Source of the DNA: Cytophagales bacterium
GTDB taxonomy: Bacteria; Bacteroidota; Bacteroidia; Cytophagales; Cyclobacteriaceae
NCBI GenBank assembly: GCA_020403045.1
Contig: JADBYK010000021.1
Location: 21,648-85,647, forward strand
Reading direction: 5' to 3'
Length of the DNA stretch: 64,000 bases
Shown one piece after another: positions 35,659 through 44,480 of this stretch (position 1 is its first letter; each line of letters starts with the position of its first letter). Below the pieces are notes generated by a model, which was not told the DNA's origin, ran no database searches, and saw nothing but the letters and a program-made list of their open reading frames with translations. Both the position numbers and the translations under genes were made by a program.

Positions 35659-36102
35659 ATGAAGATATTGATTTCAATCTTTAGCGCATCTCTATTGATT
35701 TTATCTACTAGCTCTTGTTCAACAGACCCAGAACCATTGGTCTATGGCATCGATCTATGTAACTTTTGCAAAATGACTTTGATGGACAAGAAGTTTGGTG
35801 CAGAGCTAGTCACCAAAAAGGGAAAGGTGTACAAATTCGATGATATGAATTGTTTCCTGAACTTCTATAACTCAGGATTTGAAAATACCGCAGATTACCA
35901 ACACAAACTTGTGGTAGACTTCGCGAGCGAAGGAAAACTCATTGATGCCACTCACGCGTTTTACATCAAGTCATCGGCCATCAGAAGCCCGATGGACGGG
36001 CAAGTGGCGGCATTTGAAGTAAAGACAAACTCAGATAAATATAAAAAAGAGTGGAAAGGGATTTATTTGGCTTGGGGTGAAGTAATAACACAATACAAAT
36101 GA
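35659..36102 (+). CDS. nosL: Copper chaperone NosL
   Basis: 147 residues from ATG 35659; this start exposes a lipoprotein signal (LISIFSASLLILSTSSCS). The copper-binding CNFCKM motif follows shortly, then the family stretch KKGKVYKFDDMNCFLNF and a C-terminal THAFYIKSS...MDGQVAAFEV. NosL binds Cu(I) in the periplasm and delivers it for CuZ assembly in NosZ. Its stop overlaps the nosD start (ATGA). Confidence 0.94.
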   Translation: MKILISIFSASLLILSTSSCSTDPEPLVYGIDLCNFCKMTLMDKKFGAELVTKKGKVYKFDDMNCFLNFYNSGFENTADYQHKLVVDFASEGKLIDATHAFYIKSSAIRSPMDGQVAAFEVKTNSDKYKKEWKGIYLAWGEVITQYK

Positions 36103-37340
36103 TACGTGTAGTAATATTTGTTGCTGTTTTCCTTTTCTCTGTCTGCACGTTTGCACGCACATGGGTAGTAGCGAAAAACAGTTCAGTCAAGTCGATCAAG
36201 TCAGCCATTGAACTTGCTGCAAAGGGAGACACCATCCGTATTATGAAAGGCATTTACAAAGAAGGCAACATGGTGATTCAGAAATCAATTGTCATTATTG
36301 GAATCGATTACCCGGTTTTAGATGGGGAAAATAAATATGAAATTTTCACGATTGCCGCCACCGATGTTTCTATTATTGGTTTGCGGATGATCAACACGGG
36401 GGTAGGTAGCATCAACGACATTTCTGCGATAAGTGCCATAGAAGCAAAACGATTAAGAGTACTTAACAATCAATTCGAGAATACTTTCTTTGGAATTCAC
36501 TTGGCAAATTGTATCGGCAGTGTGGTTGAAGATAATGTACTCCACTCCAATGCGGAAGTAGAACACCAAATTGGCAACGGCATCCATGCCTGGAAATGTG
36601 ATTCGATTACGATTCGAAACAATAAAGTCAGTGGCCACCGTGATGGTATTTATTTTGAGTTTGTTACCAACTCATTGGTGGAAAAAAATTTCAGCCATCA
36701 TAATATGCGCTATGGGCTGCATTTTATGTTCTCGCACAACGATGAATATCGATCCAATGTCTTTCAAAATAATGGAGCGGGTGTAGCGGTGATGTATACC
36801 AAGAAAGTAAAGATGATCAGCAATCGGTTTGAAGATAACTGGGGTGCGTCTTCCTATGGCCTTTTGTTGAAGGACATTGGCGATGCCGATATACAGCTCA
36901 ATCACTTTGCAAAAAATACAGTTGCCGTTTATATGGAGGGTTCGAGCCGCTGTCATTTTACCCAAAATGTTTTTAGTGGCAATGGTTGGGCCGTAAAGAT
37001 GCAAGCCAACTGTGATGAAAATGTATATTCAAAAAACAGTTTCTTATCCAATACGTTCGATATGGCTACCAATGGATCGTTGGTGTTGAATACAGTAGAT
37101 GCCAATTACTGGGACAAGTACGAAGGGTATGACTTGGATAAGGACAGAGTAGGGGATGTTCCCTATCATCCGGTGAGTTTGTATTCGATGGTGGTAGAGA
37201 AGATGCCATCAGCTGTTATGTTGTGGAGAAGTTTTTTAGTATACATGCTGGACCGAACTGAAAAAGTGTTACCCTCGGCTACACCTGAGAATCTCAAAGA
37301 TATTCATCCGGCCATGCGTAATTATGATTACAATTTTTGA
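36099..37340 (+). CDS. nosD: NosD, periplasmic copper-site maturation protein
   Basis: 413 residues. An N-terminal signal peptide (VVIFVAVFLFSVCTFA) is followed by a right-handed beta-helix made of many short rungs (for example AISAIEAKRLRVLNNQFENTFFGIHLANC, GNGIHAWKCDSITIRNNKVSGHRDGIYFEF). The C-terminus carries the NosD-type DANYWDKYEGYDLDKDRVGDVPYHPVSLYS. NosD works with the NosFY ABC complex to build the CuZ centre. It is translationally coupled to nosL. Confidence 0.95.
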   Translation: MIRVVIFVAVFLFSVCTFARTWVVAKNSSVKSIKSAIELAAKGDTIRIMKGIYKEGNMVIQKSIVIIGIDYPVLDGENKYEIFTIAATDVSIIGLRMINTGVGSINDISAISAIEAKRLRVLNNQFENTFFGIHLANCIGSVVEDNVLHSNAEVEHQIGNGIHAWKCDSITIRNNKVSGHRDGIYFEFVTNSLVEKNFSHHNMRYGLHFMFSHNDEYRSNVFQNNGAGVAVMYTKKVKMISNRFEDNWGASSYGLLLKDIGDADIQLNHFAKNTVAVYMEGSSRCHFTQNVFSGNGWAVKMQANCDENVYSKNSFLSNTFDMATNGSLVLNTVDANYWDKYEGYDLDKDRVGDVPYHPVSLYSMVVEKMPSAVMLWRSFLVYMLDRTEKVLPSATPENLKDIHPAMRNYDYNF

Positions 37341-37409
37341 AAACAGGGTAACGAGATGTTAGACGCCTCAACACGATCAACCAACAACTACTAACGAACA
37401 ACGAACTCA

Positions 37410-38135
37410 ATGATTATAATTTCTGCTGTCAATAAGCGATTTGGGAAACTGGAAGTGTTGAAGTCGATCTATGCCGAATTCAATCACGGTAAGTCGTATG
37501 CGATGATCGGTCCTAATGGCTCGGGAAAAACGACTTTGATCAAATGCATCTTAGGAATGGTGCTGCCGGATTCGGGAACAATCAATGTGAATGGAAAATC
37601 CATTGCCAACGACTGGAGTTATCGCAATCTAGTTGGGTACATGCCGCAGATCGGTCGTTATCCGGATCAGATGAAGATTGGTCAAATCTTTGATATGATC
37701 CGCGACTTGAGACAGGATCAATCTCATATCGATGAAGATTTGATCAAGGAATTTAATCTGGATCACATGAGCGATAAGCGCATGCACACCTTATCTGGCG
37801 GAACCCGACAGAAGGTTAGTGCGTCACTCGCTTTTTTATTCAATCCCCGTATTATGATTCTCGATGAGCCGACAGCCGGCCTTGATCCGATTGCAGTAGA
37901 GATTCTCAAAGAAAAAATTATAGCCGAGAAAAACAAGGATCGTACCTTTTTGATCACCTCTCACATAATGAGTGATCTCGATGAGTTAACCTCGAATGTA
38001 GTTTATCTGGAGGAAGGCAAAATATTATTCAACGACACGATTGATTTGCTCAAGGAGGAAACAGGTGAAATAAAACTAGGGCGGGCAATTGCCACCATTA
38101 TGAAACGAAACCTAAAGGAATCAGAAAGAGTATGA
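37410..38135 (+). CDS. nosF: NosF, ABC ATPase of the NosDFY complex
   Basis: 241 residues, one ABC domain: Walker A GPNGSGKTT, Q-loop VGYMPQIGRYP, signature LSGGTRQKVSASLAF, Walker B IMILDEPTAGLD, switch His in LITSHIMSDLDEL. The C-terminal 30 residues are a short helical extension. It powers NosY in maturing the NosZ copper centre. Its stop overlaps the nosY start. Confidence 0.94.
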   Translation: MIIISAVNKRFGKLEVLKSIYAEFNHGKSYAMIGPNGSGKTTLIKCILGMVLPDSGTINVNGKSIANDWSYRNLVGYMPQIGRYPDQMKIGQIFDMIRDLRQDQSHIDEDLIKEFNLDHMSDKRMHTLSGGTRQKVSASLAFLFNPRIMILDEPTAGLDPIAVEILKEKIIAEKNKDRTFLITSHIMSDLDELTSNVVYLEEGKILFNDTIDLLKEETGEIKLGRAIATIMKRNLKESERV

Positions 38136-38899
38136 TGAAGATTGCCAAATACGTGAGCTATGACATTCTGCGGAATCGTTTTATTGCGTTGTACACGCTT
38201 TTCTTGCTAATGGTTACCTTCAGCATGTTTAGCCTTGATAGCGACCCCGGAAAGGCTACTTTGAGCTTGTTGAATATAGTTCTTCTCGTAGTGCCCTTAG
38301 TGAGTATTGTTTTCACCACGATCCATTTTTATAATTCGTACGAGTTTATCGAATTGCTTCTCGCACAACCGGTCAGTCGCAAAACAATCTACTTTGCAGA
38401 GTATTTTTCGATTTCAATAGCCTTGTCAACTGCCTACATCATTGGTGTAGCCATACCCATGCTGTTTCTAAATTTTAGCGAAAGTTCTTTGTATCTCATT
38501 ATGGCGGGGCTGCTATTGACATTTGTCTTTGTGGCTCTTGCTTTTGGGGCTTCTGTTGCTACTCGTGATAAGGCAAAAGCAATCGGCATTGCGTTACTGT
38601 TTTGGTTTTACTTCACTCTTATCTATGATGGTCTGATCTTATATGTGATTTACAGCTTTAGTGACTATCCGTTGGATAAAGTAACCTTGGCCTTGGTTTC
38701 ACTCAATCCGATTGACCTGGCTCGCATTATTATTTTGCTAAAATTGGATTTGTCAGCACTGATGGGGTACACGGGTGCATTCTATAAGAATTTCTTTGGC
38801 AGTAGTTTAGGCGTAATTTATTCCGTTTTGTTTCTGTTCGTTTGGACGCTAGCCCCTTTGCTGCTGGCCATGAGAAAGTTTGTGAGAAAAGATATTTAA
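38132..38899 (+). CDS. nosY: NosY, ABC permease of the NosDFY complex
   Basis: 255 residues with six membrane helices. The pattern YDILRNRFIALYTLFLLMVTF, the cytoplasmic coupling segment EFIELLLAQPVSRKTIYFAEY and LALVSLNPIDLARIIILL are characteristic of NosY. It forms the membrane part of the NosDFY transporter-like machine. Last gene of the nos operon; the palindrome at 38903-38926 lies four bases after its stop. Confidence 0.94.
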   Translation: MMKIAKYVSYDILRNRFIALYTLFLLMVTFSMFSLDSDPGKATLSLLNIVLLVVPLVSIVFTTIHFYNSYEFIELLLAQPVSRKTIYFAEYFSISIALSTAYIIGVAIPMLFLNFSESSLYLIMAGLLLTFVFVALAFGASVATRDKAKAIGIALLFWFYFTLIYDGLILYVIYSFSDYPLDKVTLALVSLNPIDLARIIILLKLDLSALMGYTGAFYKNFFGSSLGVIYSVLFLFVWTLAPLLLAMRKFVRKDI

Positions 38900-38902
38900 G
38901 AG

Positions 38903-38926
38903 CATATATGATTAGAATCATATATG
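38903..38926. promoter_or_regulatory. 24-bp perfect palindrome with FNR-type core
   Basis: CATATATGAT (38903-38912), spacer TAGA, ATCATATATG (38917-38926). It contains TGAT-N4-ATCA like the other island sites but with longer symmetry. No good -7 box lies at the expected distances, so it could be an operator for the fasciclin gene 126 bases on, or an mRNA hairpin closing the nos transcript. Confidence 0.55.
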
Positions 38927-39051
38927 AAAAGTTGAAAAAAGGAAATATTGCATTGAATACATGGAAAACAGACTGTTGTCATTTCCTATGTGCGTAATCG
39001 AAAGCCTCATTTTGCTTAGAACAATACCTGTTAAACTTAAACGATAACAAT

Positions 39052-39618
39052 ATGAGAACCCATAAAACATTTCTGGCCATTGTGCTTTCTATATCCCTGA
39101 TAGCTGCTTCTTGTGGCCGAAGCGGAACAACAGAAACTGCTTCTTCTGTGGCGGAAACTTCTGTAGGTGGAGGCCAATCAGCTGTTCAAGATGACGTATC
39201 ACAAAAAGATGTTGTGCGTGTAGCAGTGGGATCAGCTGCTCACACCACTTTGGTAACTGCATTAAAGACTGCCGAGTATGTAGATGTGCTTTCGAATGCA
39301 GGGCCGTTTACTGTGTTCGCACCTACCAACGATGCCTTTAATCTATTGCCAGCCGGAACAGTTGAAGGCTTATTGAAGCCTGAAAGTAAAGATGCGCTCC
39401 GGAATATTTTGGAATACCATGTAGCCGTTGGTGTCTATAAACTAGAGAACCTGAAAGATGGCCAAACCATAAACCAGGTAAATCTTGACAATGTTATCAT
39501 TGGAGTGAAAGATGGAAAGTATACTGTTAATGGTGCAAATATTGTAGGAACTGTTCCTGCTTCAAACGGAGTGGTGTATGTAGTGGATGCTGTATTGTTG
39601 CCTCCGGCCATAAAATAA
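39052..39618 (+). CDS. Fasciclin (FAS1) domain lipoprotein
   Basis: 188 residues. Lipoprotein signal IVLSISLIAASCGRSG, a Ser/Thr-rich linker, then one FAS1 domain: LVTALKTAEYVDVLSNAGPFTVFAPTNDAFNLLPAGTVEGLL and the H2-type ILEYHVAVG, ending NGVVYVVDAVLLPP. FAS1 domains mediate adhesion in many systems; FAS1 lipoproteins next to nos genes recur in Bacteroidota as far as I recall, but the role there is unknown. First gene of a probable four-gene set running to the truncated hemoglobin. Confidence 0.92.
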   Translation: MRTHKTFLAIVLSISLIAASCGRSGTTETASSVAETSVGGGQSAVQDDVSQKDVVRVAVGSAAHTTLVTALKTAEYVDVLSNAGPFTVFAPTNDAFNLLPAGTVEGLLKPESKDALRNILEYHVAVGVYKLENLKDGQTINQVNLDNVIIGVKDGKYTVNGANIVGTVPASNGVVYVVDAVLLPPAIK

Positions 39619-39632
39619 ATTCTACCTTATAG

Positions 39633-40067
39633 ATGAAGTGGCTTGTTTTACTGCATGTATTAGGAGCCACGATTTGGGCTGGCGGTCATTTGATCTTATC
39701 GATTGGCTTTTTGCCAAGGGCACTGAAGGAAAGAAAACTGAATATCATTTTAGATTTTGAAAAGCAATACGAGCGGGTGGGAATACCCGCTTTGTTGGTT
39801 CAAGTGATTACCGGATTTTGGATGGCGACTATCTATGTGCCGATCAGTGATTGGCTATCGCTTTCGACACCTCATCATGCGTATTTATGGGTGAAGATTG
39901 GATTACTGCTGTGCACTATCGGCTTTGCCATCCATGCCCGACTATTTATCATTCCTCGGCTAACAATTGAAAAACTGCCGTTGCTAGCTTTCCATATCAT
40001 AGTTGCCACCGTGTTAGCGGTTAGTTTTGTCATCACAGGCTTGAGTTTTAGATTCACCTATTTTTAA
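39633..40067 (+). CDS. CopD-like four-helix membrane protein
   Basis: 144 residues, four helices. LLHVLGATIWAGGHLILSIGFLPRAL, then VGIPALLVQVITGFWMATIY, HAYLWVKIGLLLCTIGFAIHARLFIIPRL and a last helix IIVATVLAVSFVITGLSF. The placement of His residues in helices 1 and 3 (LLHVLG, HARLF) resembles CopD copper-resistance and heme-binding membrane proteins. A role in copper or heme handling fits the neighbourhood but is inference. It lies 14 bases after the fasciclin gene. Confidence 0.7.
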   Translation: MKWLVLLHVLGATIWAGGHLILSIGFLPRALKERKLNIILDFEKQYERVGIPALLVQVITGFWMATIYVPISDWLSLSTPHHAYLWVKIGLLLCTIGFAIHARLFIIPRLTIEKLPLLAFHIIVATVLAVSFVITGLSFRFTYF

Positions 40068-40071
40068 AACC

Positions 40072-40371
40072 ATGAATATTGCCAAAGAGATTACGTTCAG
40101 TGGGGAGAAGCCATTCGTTCTGGCCATTCGCAACACAGAAATCGCGAATGTTTTTGCAGTCGGTTTGATAAAAGATCAAGTGCTGCCAAAACATAAGACA
40201 CAATTGCCAACCTTGCTGATTGTACTTCGGGGATCCATCTTGTTTCGGATCAATTCAGAAGAAATAAAACTATCTGCACTGGATACCTATCAGATACCAA
40301 TTGATAAAGAGCATGACGTAACGGGAATGGGTGAGGAAAATATTTTCCTAATAACAAAAGAAAAAATTTAA
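40072..40371 (+). CDS. Small cupin-like protein
   Basis: 99 residues. Strands around QLPTLLIVLRGSILFRINSEEIKLSALDTYQIPIDKEHDVTGMGEENIFLI follow the cupin jelly-roll plan, with the G-x-x-F-x(R) turn and a late HDV in place of full metal motifs. The canonical first cupin motif with two His is not evident, so metal binding is uncertain. It is four bases after the CopD-like gene and eight before the hemoglobin gene. Confidence 0.65.
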   Translation: MNIAKEITFSGEKPFVLAIRNTEIANVFAVGLIKDQVLPKHKTQLPTLLIVLRGSILFRINSEEIKLSALDTYQIPIDKEHDVTGMGEENIFLITKEKI

Positions 40372-40379
40372 CGAATTGG

Positions 40380-40739
40380 ATGAAAAAAGATATTGAATCC
40401 CGAGCAGATATTGAGTGGCTGGTCAATCAGTTTTACAATAAGGTAAATCGGGATACGTTGCTTGCTCCGGTATTTAGCCATGTAGATTGGCCGCATCACC
40501 TTCCCATTATGTATAATTTCTGGTCTTCCATACTTTTAGGAGATCAATCGTATCAAGGCAATCCATTTCTAAAACACATCCACTTGGTTATTGATTCTTC
40601 TCATTTCAATCAATGGTTAGCTTTATTCATAGCTACAGTTGATAAGAATTTTTCGGGCTATAAGGCCGATGAGGTAAAAAGCCGAGCACAGAGCATTGCT
40701 GGAGTTTTTCAGCACAAAATGGGGCTTCTGGCTCCTTAA
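40380..40739 (+). CDS. Group III truncated hemoglobin
   Basis: 119 residues. The TrHb3 pattern is visible: LVNQFYNKVNRDTLLAPVF, YNFWSSILLG with the CD/E region, and the proximal His in FLKHIHLVID, followed by HFNQWLALFIATVDKNFSG. Group III globins bind O2 or NO and have been linked to growth at low oxygen and to NO protection (Campylobacter Ctb). Position beside nos and cco genes fits detoxifying NO or delivering O2 in microaerobic growth. Confidence 0.92.
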   Translation: MKKDIESRADIEWLVNQFYNKVNRDTLLAPVFSHVDWPHHLPIMYNFWSSILLGDQSYQGNPFLKHIHLVIDSSHFNQWLALFIATVDKNFSGYKADEVKSRAQSIAGVFQHKMGLLAP

Positions 40740-40751
40740 TTAAATAGGCGG

Positions 40752-41312
40752 TCAGGATGCTACTTTCTTTTTGAGGATTTTATTTCTTCCAAGAAGGACA
40801 AGGCATACCAAGAGAATCGTAAAATTGCTTAGGGTGAGGTAACTCTTTAACACAGAAAATACACTGGTAACTTTTGACAGGTCGGCAGAATTGCTTGGGT
40901 AGGTAGTTAGCATCGTTACAATTCCAGCATTTTCGCAATAGTCAAAAAGGCCGGCAAAAAGAGGGATGAGACATAAGTAGAAAAGATTTCCGTTCAACTT
41001 GTTTAGTTTGTTCAGTATGTAGGCGAGGAGCAAGCAATAGGATGTGCCGCACATAAAAGGATAGATCGCATCCAGTGGCAACTGATTGTAAAGATAGGCG
41101 TGCCTACCTTCGGTGCCAAGTGTATTCAAGAGGATATTTACATAATCGGGGGTGTAACCGGTGGGCATCATATCCAGAATCTTCATTACTCCGGCAAAAC
41201 TCATTACCGTTGGAATAGTAATGGTAAGCATGATGACCTAGATTAGGTTCGTGATGATCAACATCCAGAATATCATATTGCCACTTAGATTTCGTTTGAC
41301 AAGTTGCCTCAT
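40752..41312 (-). pseudogene. Conserved membrane protein gene interrupted by an in-frame TAG
   Basis: A frame starting at ATG 41312 (MRQLVKRNLSGNMIFWMLIITNLI) meets TAG at 41238-41240 and then continues in the same frame as VIMLTITIPTVMSFAGVMKILDMMPTGYTPDY and onward to 40752, 187 codons in all. The stop falls inside what reads as one continuous first membrane helix. Four further hydrophobic segments follow (YPFMCGTSYCLLLAYIL, LFYLCLIPLFAGLFDY, FTILLVCLVLLG among them). The LDMMPTGY and QLPLDAIYP stretches look like a conserved family of unknown function. Either an amber mutation has inactivated it or translation restarts at ATG 41231 (159 residues). Confidence 0.6.
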
Positions 41313-41474
41313 ATCGTGAATTTTAGGTAAACCACTAAGATACTTTATCTTTCTTATTCTTGAACAGTGTGCTTTTTCATCCGGCTTCTTATTTTTTTGG
41401 ATGTTGAGAGTACAAAAGGTCGCCTTTATTTAACTACTTTTATAATCAACATCATGTATCAATTTCTTACTTGT

Positions 41475-42212
41475 ATGAAAAAGCTGCTCTTTGTTTTCTG
41501 CCTACTATTTTTTAGCGTAGCCTTTTGTAAAGGCCAATCGGCATCTCCACTTTACTCACCTTCAAGTATCACCAATCTCAGATCGTCTTATAGTCTCAAC
41601 GATAGACTCACTGATTTGAAAGGCGAGCCACTTTTGGCAGGGAACGCTGTGTACGAGGATGGGTCTCCATTTTTCATTAATGAATGGGCTGCCGGTGATT
41701 TGACGCTGGCAAATCAAAAGAAATATGTTGGTGTTGTTTTGAAATTGAATCTTCAATCAGATAGGGTTCATTATCAATACCAAGAAACAAAGGCTGAACG
41801 GGTGGCAGGGGACGGTATCATTACGGAAGTTGCATTCAAAGACCCTAGCCGGCTTGATACAGTCAGGTTCCGTTGCCATTTTCCACCTATTGATAAGCAT
41901 GACCTCAAGACATTTTATCAGGTTTTGGCGGATGGGAAAGTCATCGTGCTCAAACAAATTAAAAAGATATTCATTGAAGAAAAGGCGTTTAATTCTGCGA
42001 CCATTACAAGGAGATTTGATACTCAAAATTCATACTACGTATTTAAGGACGAAAAAATGGCCCGGTTAAAGAGATCAAAATCGAGTATCCTTGACGTGTT
42101 GAGTGATCAAAAGGATTTGGTCGAAAAGTTTATATCCAATAACAAGTTGACCATCAAAACCGATGACGATCTAGCAAAGGTATTTACCTATTATAACTCT
42201 CTCTTGCCGTAG
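41475..42212 (+). CDS. Secreted protein of unknown function
   Basis: 245 residues from ATG 41475, chosen because it begins a clear signal peptide (MKKLLFVFCLLFFSVAFCKG); the open frame extends upstream without one. The mature part is mixed alpha/beta with VGVVLKLNLQSDRVHYQYQ, RFRCHFPPIDKHDLKTFYQVL and a basic C-terminus (MARLKRSKSSILDVL), a plan I have seen in several Bacteroidota periplasmic proteins but cannot name. It lies between the hemoglobin group and ccoNO; the link to respiration is only positional. Confidence 0.7.
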   Translation: MKKLLFVFCLLFFSVAFCKGQSASPLYSPSSITNLRSSYSLNDRLTDLKGEPLLAGNAVYEDGSPFFINEWAAGDLTLANQKKYVGVVLKLNLQSDRVHYQYQETKAERVAGDGIITEVAFKDPSRLDTVRFRCHFPPIDKHDLKTFYQVLADGKVIVLKQIKKIFIEEKAFNSATITRRFDTQNSYYVFKDEKMARLKRSKSSILDVLSDQKDLVEKFISNNKLTIKTDDDLAKVFTYYNSLLP

Positions 42213-42241
42213 GCCACCTTTTTCCAGCTTTCTTTTCAGTT

Positions 42242-42309
42242 ACATGATAAATGTCATGTGACTGGCAAGCACCAATCATGCCCGCCAGATGGGTCGGAGG
42301 CTATTTTTA
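42242..42309 (+). promoter_or_regulatory. FNR-type operator and -7 box before the cco operon
   Basis: ACATGATAAATGTCATGT (42242-42259) is a palindrome with one mismatched pair beside the central AA; its core is TGAT-N4-GTCA. TATTTTTA at 42302-42309 matches TAnnTTTG in all but the last base. The centre-to-box distance is 58.5 bases, two helical turns more than at the other two sites, near a class I activator position. Confidence 0.6.
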
Positions 42310-42334
42310 TGGCCATAAACAGACCAACCTATCT

Positions 42335-44476
42335 ATGGAATTACAAAAGATTCAGTACGACAACAAAATTGTCAAGGCTTTTATCATTGCCACGGTCATT
42401 TTTGGCATTGTAGGCATGACGGTGGGGTTGCTGATATCCATTCAGCTCTTCTATCCCATTTTTAATTTCGACCTTCAGTATACCTCATTTGGAAGACTAA
42501 GGCCACTGCACACCAATGCTGTGATTTTCGCATTTGTGGGCAATGCCATGTTTGCGGGTGTGTACTATTCGTTGCAGCGCCTGATGAAAGCGCGTATGCT
42601 GAGTGATACTTTGAGTTGGGTTCACTTTTGGGGCTGGCAGCTGATTATTTTAGCGGCTGCAATTACGCTTCCACTGGGTATGACAACCTCCAAAGAATAT
42701 GCGGAGTTAGAGTGGCCTATTGATATCGCGATCGCTCTGATCTGGGTTGTATTTGGTTGGAACATGATCGGTACCATCATCAAGCGAAGGGAGAAGCACA
42801 TGTACGTAGCGGTTTGGTTTTACATCGCTACGTTCATTACAGTAGCCGTGTTGCATATCGTCAACTCTTTTGAAATGCCGGTAACACTTTTTAAGAGTTA
42901 TTCCTGGTATGCAGGTGTACAAGACGCGTTAGTGCAATGGTGGTATGGCCACAATGCAGTTGCTTTCTTTCTTACCACTCCATTTTTAGGATTGATGTAT
43001 TACTTTCTGCCAAAAGCAGCTAACAGACCAGTGTATTCGTATCGCTTGTCTATTGTACACTTCTGGTCGTTGATTTTTATTTATATCTGGGCTGGCCCAC
43101 ACCACTTGTTATATACTGCGCTACCCAATTGGGCTCAATCTCTGGGTGTAGTTTTCTCCATCATGCTGATTGCTCCAAGTTGGGGAGGTATGTTGAACGG
43201 TTTGCTTACCCTTCGTGGTGCTTGGGATCGCGTTCGTGAAGATGCAGTATTGAAATTCATGGTTGTGGCAGTTACAGCCTACGGTATGTCTACTTTAGAA
43301 GGACCGCTTTTGTCTTTAAAAAATGTGAATGCGATTGCTCACTTTACGGATTGGATTGTGGCGCACGTACACGTGGGTGGTTTGGGCTGGAATGGTTTCT
43401 TGATTTTCGGAATTTTCTATTGGTTGGTTCCCAGGATGTGGGATACAAAATTGTATTCGCCTAAACTGGCAAACTTGCACTTTTGGTTAGGAACACTTGG
43501 GATCATTTTTTACGCACTGCCTATGTATACTGCTGGCGTGGTACAAAGCCTAATGTGGAAGGAGTTTAACCCAGATGGATTTTTGACCTATCAAAACTTC
43601 TTGGAAACAACTACGAAAATTTTACCATTGTACATGCTCCGTTCGTTTGGTGGATTTCTCTACCTGGTCGGTGTGTTCATCATGACGTATAACTTAGTGA
43701 AGACCGCTTATGCAGGAAAATTCATTGCGAACGAAGAAGTAGAAGTAGCTCCGCTGATTAAAACTTCAAATACAGGTGGTGGCTGGCACCATGCGTTGGA
43801 AAGTAAACCCGTGTTGTTTACAACGCTTGCTTTGGTGGCCATCTTGATTGGCGGTGTGATTGAACTAGTTCCCACATTCCTTATCAAATCAAACATACCA
43901 ACTATTGCAACGGTGAAGCCCTACACACCACTAGAACTACACGGAAGAGATATCTATATCCGCGAGGGATGTGTGGGATGCCACTCTCAAATGGTTCGTC
44001 CATTCCGCAGCGAAGTGCAACGTTATGATCCGAAGGGCGGAGAGTATTCAAAAGCCGGTGAATATGTGTATGATCATCCATTCTTGTGGGGATCAAAACG
44101 CACCGGTCCGGATTTGCAGCGCACCGGTGGCAAGTATGCAGACAGCTGGCACTTCCGCCATATGTTGGCGCCAACGGAGGTAAGTACCGGGTCCATCATG
44201 CCGGCTTATCCTTGGCTATACGAGCAGGTTATTGACAAGTCTGAAACGCCTGAAAAAATTAGTGCACTGCGTACCGTAGGCGTACCTTATGAAGAAGGTT
44301 ATGAGCAGACTGCGAATGACGACTTAGATGCGCAGGCTAAGAAAATTACGGAGGGCTTGAAGGTTGAGGGCTATGAGATCCAGAACGAGGCCGAGATAGT
44401 GGCTTTAATCGCCTACCTACAACGGCTCGGTACTGATATCAAAATAAAAACCGAAGTAGCTGAACAAAAACCATAA
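42335..44476 (+). CDS. ccoN: cbb3-type cytochrome c oxidase, fused subunits I and II (CcoNO)
   Basis: 713 residues from ATG 42335 (MELQKIQYDNKIVKAF); the upstream part of the frame overlaps the operator and is not coding. Residues 1 to about 485 are CcoN: twelve helices with heme and CuB ligands in RPLHTNAVIF, WWYGHNAVAF, AGPHHLLYTALP and AHVHVGGLGWNGF. After one linking helix, residues about 525-713 are CcoO, with heme c site CVGCH near 545 followed by SQMVRPF. The fusion of N and O is normal in Bacteroidota. The enzyme reduces O2 with high affinity and pumps protons. Confidence 0.95.
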   Translation: MELQKIQYDNKIVKAFIIATVIFGIVGMTVGLLISIQLFYPIFNFDLQYTSFGRLRPLHTNAVIFAFVGNAMFAGVYYSLQRLMKARMLSDTLSWVHFWGWQLIILAAAITLPLGMTTSKEYAELEWPIDIAIALIWVVFGWNMIGTIIKRREKHMYVAVWFYIATFITVAVLHIVNSFEMPVTLFKSYSWYAGVQDALVQWWYGHNAVAFFLTTPFLGLMYYFLPKAANRPVYSYRLSIVHFWSLIFIYIWAGPHHLLYTALPNWAQSLGVVFSIMLIAPSWGGMLNGLLTLRGAWDRVREDAVLKFMVVAVTAYGMSTLEGPLLSLKNVNAIAHFTDWIVAHVHVGGLGWNGFLIFGIFYWLVPRMWDTKLYSPKLANLHFWLGTLGIIFYALPMYTAGVVQSLMWKEFNPDGFLTYQNFLETTTKILPLYMLRSFGGFLYLVGVFIMTYNLVKTAYAGKFIANEEVEVAPLIKTSNTGGGWHHALESKPVLFTTLALVAILIGGVIELVPTFLIKSNIPTIATVKPYTPLELHGRDIYIREGCVGCHSQMVRPFRSEVQRYDPKGGEYSKAGEYVYDHPFLWGSKRTGPDLQRTGGKYADSWHFRHMLAPTEVSTGSIMPAYPWLYEQVIDKSETPEKISALRTVGVPYEEGYEQTANDDLDAQAKKITEGLKVEGYEIQNEAEIVALIAYLQRLGTDIKIKTEVAEQKP

Positions 44477-44480
44477 CGTT

